Assembly: GCA_002869365.1 (NCBI GenBank)
Contig: PKTA01000017.1
Coordinates: 1-37,373 of the forward strand
Direction of reading: 5' to 3'
Length of the DNA stretch: 37,373 nucleotides
Source of the DNA: Marinilabiliales bacterium
Lineage (GTDB): Bacteria; Bacteroidota; Bacteroidia; Bacteroidales; F082
Part shown: one piece after another, positions 30,917-37,373 of the stretch
How the letters are laid out: the number at the start of each line of letters is the position of its first letter
How positions within the stretch are numbered: the stretch's first letter is position 1
Made by a program: the position numbers and the translations under genes
The notes under the pieces: generated by a model
The model's database searches: none
What the model was told of the DNA's origin: nothing
What the model saw: the letters and a program-made list of their open reading frames with translations, nothing else

Positions 30917-33712
30917 TTAATTTATTATGAGCTTTTTGGAGTATAACTTATCTAAAACGTTGATTTTAATAATATAAATACCTTTATTTAATTCACTGAT
31001 ATTTATAGAACTATAGTTTTTATTAGTGCTAAACTGCTTAATTAATTTACCTTCTAAATTGTAAAACTCAATAGTTGCTTTTTCATTTTTTGAATTATTA
31101 AGACTGATGTTTACTTCCTTATTAGCGGGATTGGGAAAGACCTCAATACTATTGCTTGAACTATCAGCAATATCATCAACTGCCAATACCTGAGGAGTAT
31201 CGAGTTGTTTTGTAGTATAAATATGATATTCTCCGGCCTGAAGTTCGATTTGAGATGATGTATTACTTACTTCTATTGAATTACCTGTGAAATAATCGTA
31301 CCAGATACCTGTTTGTTGGAAATTAGGAGTAATGGATGCCGGATTAACATCAAAATTACCAATTATGCATGCATCCATATCATCACCATTAAGGTGAATA
31401 CTTTTTGTTGCCCCTGAAACTGATATACTGTAGTCAGTTGTACTGAAAGCTGGCTCATTTCTCTTTAAATCTATAAGTGCCTTATACACATAATATAATC
31501 GTTCACGTCTCCAATCTTCATAATAATCCCAACGAATTGGTTTAGGTGCAACTCTGCACGACTCGTCAATGGAACCATCTTCACAGGTATTAATTGAGTA
31601 ATCATATCCCAACTCACCAAATTGCCATATCATTTTAGGTCCGGGAATAGTAATAAAAAATGCTGCTGCCATACCATTTCTCTCAAGGCCGGTGCCAAGG
31701 CTTTTTACATTATAATTATCCCCACTTGAGTTTCCAAATTCTATATTCTTATACATTAGTCTTTCTTCATCATGGCTTTCCATATAGCCAACAAGGTTTG
31801 GAGCACTGAAATCCCTTTCCTGATATGATACCCATGAAAAGTCTGAGTTTTGAACCCAGCCCATGGTAGCTTCATTGTAGTTATAATTTGTATTTCCCCA
31901 TATCATCATTCCATTGTTAACCAGAACTTTCTCTTCCGAATTATCAGCAAAATGCTCTAAAATAACATAGGCTTCAGTATTGCTTTCCCATAATACATCA
32001 CTCATGCGTGTTAGTATATCAATACGTGATTGATCATATCCTCCGCCGTCTCCTGGTGTGTTTGTAAAGCCTTTTGTAAAGTCGAAGCGAAAACCATCAA
32101 TATTATATTCCTCCAGCCAATATTTATTAACTCTGTCAATAAAGTCTTTTGTAGCCTGGCTCTCATGGTTAAAATCAGAACCCCATGAATAGGTGCTATT
32201 TGGTGATTGTACGTTAAACCAGGGATTATTTCCTGCAGGGCGGTTATTTTGTGAATCCCAATACATCATCACCAATGGGCATGAGTTATAAGCATGGTTT
32301 AAAACAATATCCATAATTACTGCAATACCTCTCTCATGTGCTGCATCTATGAATCTCTTAAATGTATCTTTAGGACCATAATACTTATCAACTGCAAAAT
32401 AATAATTCGGGTTATAACCCCATGAAAGGTTTCCTTCAAATTCATTAACAGGCATAAGTTCAATTGCATTAACTCCTAATCTGTCAAGATAATTAAGTGT
32501 ATCGATAAGAGATTGAAAATCATGATCATCTGTAAAGTCCCTTATTAATAATTCATATATTATGAGATTCTCATGATCTGGTGGCGAAAAATTAGGTATT
32601 TGCCAATCATATGGTGTTTGTGCAGTTTGGAAAACTGTTGCTATTCCACTAGTTTTTCCTGATGGATATTCAATTAAATCAGGATAGGTTGAGGAAGAAA
32701 TATACTGATCATTCCAGGGGTCGCTTACTTTGTCGGCATATGGATCTCCAACTCTCAGGTTTCCATCAATAAAATATTGATAAATATATTCTTTTCCTGA
32801 TTCTAAATTATTTAATTGAACCCAATATCGGGAGCCATTAGATGAGCGCTTCATGTATACATCATCGTTGATTTCCCAATTTGAAAAATCACCAATAGCA
32901 AACACATAGTTTTTCATTGGAGCGTATAAACACAATATAACAGTATTGTCATCAATATAATTTATTCCATCAATTATACCATCTGGAACATCTTCAATAA
33001 CAACTGCCGGCCGGTTATAATATGAAAAAGAATCCACTACCATTTCAGTTTCATTTTTAGCAACAGCCTTTATATAATTTAGGCCTGATTCGCTAACTGT
33101 TAAATCATATTGGAAGTTAGAATTCGTGCCAGCATATAGAATAGTTTCATTATGATACAGAAAAGTAGAATCGGCACCACTACTAGTGCCTTCAATGTGG
33201 ATAACATCATCAGTTTGAACAATAACTTGATTATCTTCCGGAAGAGTTATTAATACTTGCATACCCGGCTGGGAAACATCATAGAAAATATCTCCACCTG
33301 ATTCAGTTTTGCCTTCCAAACTTCCATCGGCTGATCTGAAAACAAATGCGAGTTGCAAAATTGTTTCACCTTCGGGAACTCCATAATAACCTCTTATAGA
33401 AGGGGATATGCTTAATTCCCATAAATTCCCGCCAATATTAGTCAATTTGCATTCGGGAATGTTTTCATTCCAGCCTGCTTTTACATATTTCCAGTCGGAA
33501 CCTGAACTAGAATTATTTGTTATTACTCCTGTGTGAGCGTAAACATCACCAGTAAATCCTTCAAGGCCTCCACTCCCTAATGCGGCATCAAAAGTTACGA
33601 CCACTGCATCCTGGTCGGTTGGAAAAGGTGGATTGACAGTTATTAATTGAGCAACTGAGAATTGAGCCCCAAATAAAATAAAGGCTATGGATATTAATAT
33701 TTTATTTAACAT
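30917..33712 (-). CDS. secreted GH13 alpha-amylase-family enzyme with T9SS sorting tail
   Basis: This 931-residue alpha-glucan hydrolase starts at ATG 33712 (MLNKILISIAFILFG..., cut near SVAQ). An in-frame TTG at 33733 lies inside the -7 element and is rejected. Domains: an N-terminal beta-sandwich (about 20-150), an Ig-like linker, a CBM48-type sandwich (about 255-345, YAPMKNYVFAIGDFSNWEI), the GH13 barrel (from about 380) and a C-terminal Por-type sorting domain (last 75 residues, VFPNPANKEVNISL...GIYIIKI...KKLIIN). GH13 motifs: DIVLNH (468-473), GFRFD with nucleophile Asp544, ILEHF with acid/base Glu586, and ESHD (645-648). The tail implies export by the type IX system and anchoring at the surface. 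It follows the SusE/F-like gene but has its own promoter after a terminator. Confidence 0.93.
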   Translation of the reverse strand: MLNKILISIAFILFGAQFSVAQLITVNPPFPTDQDAVVVTFDAALGSGGLEGFTGDVYAHTGVITNNSSSGSDWKYVKAGWNENIPECKLTNIGGNLWELSISPSIRGYYGVPEGETILQLAFVFRSADGSLEGKTESGGDIFYDVSQPGMQVLITLPEDNQVIVQTDDVIHIEGTSSGADSTFLYHNETILYAGTNSNFQYDLTVSESGLNYIKAVAKNETEMVVDSFSYYNRPAVVIEDVPDGIIDGINYIDDNTVILCLYAPMKNYVFAIGDFSNWEINDDVYMKRSSNGSRYWVQLNNLESGKEYIYQYFIDGNLRVGDPYADKVSDPWNDQYISSSTYPDLIEYPSGKTSGIATVFQTAQTPYDWQIPNFSPPDHENLIIYELLIRDFTDDHDFQSLIDTLNYLDRLGVNAIELMPVNEFEGNLSWGYNPNYYFAVDKYYGPKDTFKRFIDAAHERGIAVIMDIVLNHAYNSCPLVMMYWDSQNNRPAGNNPWFNVQSPNSTYSWGSDFNHESQATKDFIDRVNKYWLEEYNIDGFRFDFTKGFTNTPGDGGGYDQSRIDILTRMSDVLWESNTEAYVILEHFADNSEEKVLVNNGMMIWGNTNYNYNEATMGWVQNSDFSWVSYQERDFSAPNLVGYMESHDEERLMYKNIEFGNSSGDNYNVKSLGTGLERNGMAAAFFITIPGPKMIWQFGELGYDYSINTCEDGSIDESCRVAPKPIRWDYYEDWRRERLYYVYKALIDLKRNEPAFSTTDYSISVSGATKSIHLNGDDMDACIIGNFDVNPASITPNFQQTGIWYDYFTGNSIEVSNTSSQIELQAGEYHIYTTKQLDTPQVLAVDDIADSSSNSIEVFPNPANKEVNISLNNSKNEKATIEFYNLEGKLIKQFSTNKNYSSINISELNKGIYIIKINVLDKLYSKKLIIN

Positions 33713-33730
33713 GATGATATTTTTATTTTT

Positions 33731-33738
33731 CAAAAGTA
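33731..33738 (-). promoter_or_regulatory. -7 promoter element (TACTTTTG) of the GH13 gene
   Basis: Minus strand 33738-33731 reads TACTTTTG, an exact match 18 bp upstream of the ATG at 33712. The 242-bp gap to the SusE/F-like gene is otherwise very A/T-rich, apart from the SusE/F terminator. Confidence 0.5.
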
Positions 33739-33915
33739 CTTATAAATAACTTAGGCTATGTTAAATATAAGGGATTCAGAACAAAAAAAGAAGGGGGACT
33801 ATATATTTAAAAAGTTTTTAAACAAACGATTGAATTATATACAATTTGTAAAACGATAATATTTACGTACTTATTTTAGTAAATAAATCATAATATTTAA
33901 TGAAATATTTAAAGG

Positions 33916-33956
33916 ATAAAAAAAAGGCTGCCTGATTAGTATAGCAGACAGCCTTT
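33916..33956 (-). terminator. intrinsic terminator of the susCDE-like operon
   Basis: On the minus strand AAAGGCTGTCTG, a 10-nt loop and CAGGCAGCCTTT (33956-33923) pair over 12 positions with one U-G wobble, followed by a T-run. It lies 20 bp after the SusE/F-like stop and separates that gene from the GH13 gene. Confidence 0.88.
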
Positions 33957-33975
33957 TATTAATTTATTGCTAAAA

Positions 33976-35511
33976 TTAATTAGCTACAACAGTATAAGTC
34001 ATATCATTTGTGTTAACAGTGATAGTATAGTTACCATCAGCGTCAACAGGAATAGATGCTGGATCTGGATCATCTTCAGTTTCTCTGAATACTAATGGAC
34101 CACCTGTTGCGGTACCAGTATCATCAGTGCCATACATTGGAGCCCATTGTCCTAAAGTAGTAATGAACTTAACAAATCCACCACCAACTAAGTCAGTAGT
34201 AATTGTGTATAAACCATCAGTTCCACTCAATGGAAGAGCAATAGTATTATCCCAACCAGCAGAACAACCATCACCTAACATATAAAGTTCGGGATCAGCA
34301 GCACCTGCTTCTTTAACAGTGAAAGTATAAGTTTCAGTTAAAGCATCAATTTCAAAAGTAATATCGTAAACACCATCAACGGTAGGTACGAAGTTGCCAT
34401 CGTCGTTTGTTTCGAAATTAGCAGCAGCAGTTCCACCCATAACTACGTCAGGGTATCCAACAACTTTGCCATTCCAGTCTTGTCCCTGACGAAGTTTAAA
34501 TGAACCGGCAGTTGAAAACTCAACACCTTCGTAAGTCCAGGTGTAAGTAGTTTCATCTGTTACAACAGGAGTGTGGTTCATTACTGTAACATCCCAACCT
34601 ACTGGTTCTCCATCAACAATAACAGCATCACCTACTAAACCAAGGTCAACAGCAGAATAATCAACAACTTCAAGATCACCTGTTTTTTCAACAGTAGCAG
34701 CATAACCAGAACCAAGTGTCCATACCATACTAATAGTATAATATCCAGGAACATCATTTACGATATTAGCTCCACCAGGAACTAATGCATCAACTGCTCC
34801 ACCAAAATTGGAATTTACTTTTATACCAGTGTTACCATCACCAAGATCGTAGTCAGGGTCAAGGATAACTTTCCAACCATTACTATAACGGAATTTGAAG
34901 TCACCTTTTACTAATTTAATGTCTGTACCTGTAAAAGTAATTGTGTTAAGATCGAATCCTGAAGAAGCAATTGCGGTACTTTCTCCCCAGCCACCTGGAG
35001 TTGCTGCGCCAATTACACCCCAATCAGCTTTTGCTATAGTTACAATACCAACTTCAGTATCATAAGCGATATGGTAAAGACCATCTGAAGGAACTGTGAA
35101 TTTTGATTCAGATTATACGATAGAACCTCTCCAGAGACCATCTTTTGGCTCATCAACATCAGTTTCTGTTACTTCTGCGAAATCTGAACCTGGTCCCATG
35201 ATAGTTTTTACATCACCTGCAACAGTAATAATGTTGAATCCGTCGGATCCACCTTTTACTGCAACGTAAAGTTCAAGTAGTGATGCTCTGTCTTCCTGAG
35301 TAACCTCGTTTCGGGCAATTTGCATCATACCTTTAGTGTCGTATTCAATTAAAGCAGTACCTGCTCCTTTGATGTAAGTTCCATCAAGTACGATATCTGG
35401 ATCTGGATCTGGATCCGGATCATCTTTTTTACATGATGAAAATGTAACTGCCAAACCCATTAGAAGGGCAAATGCAGTTAGTGATAGTTTAAAAAAATTA
35501 TGTTTTCTCAT
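33976..35511 (-). pseudogene. SusE/SusF-like starch-binding surface lipoprotein, interrupted by an in-frame TAA
   Basis: The frame from ATG 35511 to the stop at 33976 is 512 codons and open except for TAA at 35115-35113 (codon 133). Upstream part: lipoprotein signal with lipobox FSSC (Cys27), a DPDPDPDPD spacer as in surface-exported lipoproteins, and the start of a first beta-sandwich ending LWRGSIV. The frame then continues SESKFTVPSDGLYHIAYDTE, clearly the same domain, through 128 codons without a start to the part beginning MVWTLGSGYA. The last domain (ELYMLGDGCSAGWDNTIALPL...QWAPMYG) is the SusE/SusF starch-binding type. It lies between SusD and an amylase, which fits. One base change (for example AAA, CAA or GAA to TAA) explains the stop. 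Truncated as read, the product would be a 132-residue lipoprotein lacking the glycan-binding domains. Confidence 0.8.
35395..35418. repeat. four tandem ATCTGG hexamers encoding Asp-Pro repeats
   Basis: Three perfect ATCTGG units plus one ATCCGG, read on the minus strand as alternating Asp-Pro codons just after the lipobox of the SusE/F-like protein. Unit number could vary by slippage without changing the frame. Confidence 0.75.
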
Positions 35512-35588
35512 ATTATTAAAAATTAAAAGATTAATGTTATTAACTGTTTATTTATTTTTTTATTTTATAATGTTCACAAAAATACTAA

Positions 35589-37076
35589 TTAATTACCAAG
35601 GTTTGGATTTCCATCAATTGCCCATTGCGGGATAGGGAAGATGTTTCGCTCAGGGCCGTGAGCCGCTTTTTCCCACCATGAATTTTGATATTTGTTAAAC
35701 CTTATTAGATCCTGACGGCGATGTCCCTCAACAAACATTTCTCTTCCTCTCTCTTCAAGTAATTGATCAAGTGTACATCCTGAAAATGGTTCAACACCTG
35801 CTCTTGATCTGATAGGATTCACCCATTCGTCACCATTTCTACCCAAACGAATTTCAGTTTCAGCTTTCATCAAATAAAAATCAGATAATCGGAAAAGTGG
35901 AAAATCGTTTGAAAGATTTTCTTTTGCTCCCATTTTAATTTCATATTTAATAATTCTGGCTCCTGTTGTTCTAATTTGCTCAGGAGTAAATCCATCAGTC
36001 ATTGAAAGTGCAGGGAGGTGCGGATTAATGTCCAAAGGTTCTCCGGTTACACTCTCTATTATCTCTTCACCTGTTGAAGCGTATTGAGGTCCGAACATGA
36101 AGTATGCTTCTTTTCGGCTATCAACATCTTCATAAGTGTCGAAATGATCAGGAACTACTGCGAAACCATTCCATGGTCCAACTGACATATCATAAGTTAA
36201 ATTACTTTGATAGTGTAGTGTTCTCATGTGAAGTCTGAATCCCTGGAAATTATCTTCATCGTAAGGTATTGAGAAAATGATCTCTGAATTGTTTTCATTA
36301 TTTGTAACAAAGGGAGCGCTTACATCACTACTAAGTGAATAAGGACCTTCAATTACGCTATCGCAATACTGGCCTGCTTTTTCCCATTGAGGTGTGCCTG
36401 TATAAACTTCTGCATTTATATATAGTTTTGCCAGAAGAGCGAAAGCCATATTTCTGGTAGCCATGTATTTAAGATCACTTGTTTTTAAATACTTTAGGTT
36501 ACCTTCAACATTAGAAACAATGCTGTCATAAACTACATCTCTGGCAACTTTAGATGGTTGTGCACCTTCATCAAGTATTTGAGTTACATATGGTACATCA
36601 CCATAATTATCCATAAGAAGATAGTAAAAGAATGACCTTAATGTTTCCAGTTCCGCAATTTTAGCTAGTATCTCCTCATTTTCACCAATTGCTCTGAGGG
36701 TTTCTATAGTTCTGTTACATTCATTAATTCCGTCAAAAAACAAACTCCACATTCTGTTAACACTTTCTGTATCATTTGTCCATTTATGTGTGTAGACATC
36801 AACCCATTTTCCTCCGTCATACCAGTCGGCACCACGTGTAGGGCCTGCCAGTTCATCAGAACTAATTTCCTGAGCAAGAAACCACCAGCCACCATCGTCA
36901 GCCATATTTTGTAATTTTTTATAGGCATTAACACTTAGGGTGGCAACCTGATCAGCGTTTTCCGGATATTGATCTGCCGGTATCTGATCGAAGTACTTCT
37001 CATCAAGTTTTGTACATGAAAAAGTTGCGATCAAGATTAAAGCAGAAATAAGTATATTAATATTCTTCATTTTCAT
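35589..37076 (-). CDS. SusD/RagB-family glycan-binding surface lipoprotein
   Basis: This 495-residue lipoprotein has a signal ending in lipobox TFSC (ATG at 37076 or two codons on at 37070; both fit). It contains the SusD N-terminal and C-terminal domains (PF14322, PF07980): DEKYFDQIPADQYPENADQ after the lipid anchor, TPR-like helices (LETLRSFFYYLLMDNYGDVPYV, AFALLAKLYINAEVYTG) and the closing block IRSRAGVEPFSGCTLDQLLEERGREMFVEGHRRQDLIRF...FPIPQWAIDGNPNL. It starts 6 bp after the SusC stop, so the two are one operon. Given the SusE/F-like protein and amylase downstream, the ligand is probably an alpha-glucan such as starch or glycogen. Confidence 0.95.
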   Translation of the reverse strand: MKMKNINILISALILIATFSCTKLDEKYFDQIPADQYPENADQVATLSVNAYKKLQNMADDGGWWFLAQEISSDELAGPTRGADWYDGGKWVDVYTHKWTNDTESVNRMWSLFFDGINECNRTIETLRAIGENEEILAKIAELETLRSFFYYLLMDNYGDVPYVTQILDEGAQPSKVARDVVYDSIVSNVEGNLKYLKTSDLKYMATRNMAFALLAKLYINAEVYTGTPQWEKAGQYCDSVIEGPYSLSSDVSAPFVTNNENNSEIIFSIPYDEDNFQGFRLHMRTLHYQSNLTYDMSVGPWNGFAVVPDHFDTYEDVDSRKEAYFMFGPQYASTGEEIIESVTGEPLDINPHLPALSMTDGFTPEQIRTTGARIIKYEIKMGAKENLSNDFPLFRLSDFYLMKAETEIRLGRNGDEWVNPIRSRAGVEPFSGCTLDQLLEERGREMFVEGHRRQDLIRFNKYQNSWWEKAAHGPERNIFPIPQWAIDGNPNLGN

Positions 37077-37082
37077 AAATCT

Positions 37083-37373
37083 TTAAAATGTTGCATTCAA
37101 ACCAAATGTTATAGATCTTGTATTAGGATATACATTGTATTGATCCCAACCATAAGCCAGGTTAGAGTAATATATTTCAGGATCTGCACCAGTATACTTA
37201 GTTAAAGTTAATAGATTATTTGCCACTATCGACAAGCGTAAACCATGCAGCCAGTTAATTTTCTTAGTATCGAAATTATATCCAATTGCCAGATAATCTA
37301 ATTTTACAAATGAGGCATCTTCCAGATATTCTGTAGCAATTACAGCAGTTGTAACACGTCCTTTTTCTGCCCA
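37083..37373 (-). CDS. SusC-type TonB-dependent transporter, C-terminal end only (runs off the right edge)
   Basis: The last 96 residues of a SusC-like protein are present, read from the window edge to TAA at 37085-37083. They include ATEYLEDASFVKLDYLAIGY, LRLSIVANNLLTLTKYTGAD and the final barrel strand NVYPNTRSITFGLNATF ending in Phe, all typical of SusC C-termini. It is followed by SusD after 6 bp. It is the transporter of the alpha-glucan locus at this end of the window; its N-terminal plug and signal are outside. Confidence 0.93.
   Translation of the reverse strand, partial: WAEKGRVTTAVIATEYLEDASFVKLDYLAIGYNFDTKKINWLHGLRLSIVANNLLTLTKYTGADPEIYYSNLAYGWDQYNVYPNTRSITFGLNATF

Overview
The window looks like a chromosomal segment of a free-living Bacteroidota, probably in or near the Marinilabiliales/Bacteroidales. 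The evidence is low G+C content, two SusC/SusD pairs, a Por-type (T9SS) sorting tail on a secreted amylase, lipoproteins with short lipoboxes, RprX/RprY-like signalling genes, and many promoters with the Bacteroidota -7 element TAnnTTTG (or TAnnTTCG) in place of a sigma70 -10 box. I saw no tRNA, rRNA, CRISPR array, insertion sequence or prophage. Species-level placement cannot be made from this sequence alone.

Layout, left to right. (1) 1-5.4 kb: a truncated secreted protein, a LacI-family regulator, lgt (lipoprotein diacylglyceryl transferase) and, convergent to it, a large DUF2723/GT117-type membrane protein. The terminator of the DUF2723 gene lies inside the last codons of lgt. (2) 5.5-7.9 kb: a histidine ammonia-lyase-like gene translationally overlapped by two small four-helix membrane proteins of unknown function. 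(3) 8.1-13.0 kb: an orphan SusC/SusD-like pair with its own promoter and a strong terminator. (4) 13.2-15.5 kb: a DUF3179 lipoprotein and an M23 metallopeptidase lipoprotein. (5) 15.7-17.9 kb: iorBA, indolepyruvate oxidoreductase, with a LacI-type operator-like palindrome at its promoter. (6) 18.1-21.7 kb: acpH, yjbQ, and an icd-gltA operon of eukaryote-like TCA enzymes. (7) 22.1-28.2 kb: a PspC/LiaF-like envelope-stress pair, a TonB-dependent receptor and oligopeptidase B. (8) 28.2-30.8 kb: an RprXY-like two-component system divergent from a tiny secreted Lys/Asp/Cys-rich protein, with four helically phased TTAACA(G) repeats between them. (9) 30.9-37.4 kb: an alpha-glucan utilisation locus read leftwards (SusC, SusD, SusE/F-like, GH13 with T9SS tail), running off the right edge.

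The most unusual signals are two otherwise intact genes each interrupted by a single in-frame stop codon: the sensor kinase (TAG at 30026-30028) and the SusE/F-like lipoprotein (TAA at 35113-35115). In both, the frame stays open and the family-typical sequence continues directly across the stop. TAG and TAA also serve as ordinary stops in neighbouring genes, so a changed genetic code is not indicated. Recent nonsense mutation, assembly error, or real readthrough/reinitiation remain possible. The phased repeat array between the two-component genes and the small secreted protein is the best candidate for a previously undescribed regulatory unit.
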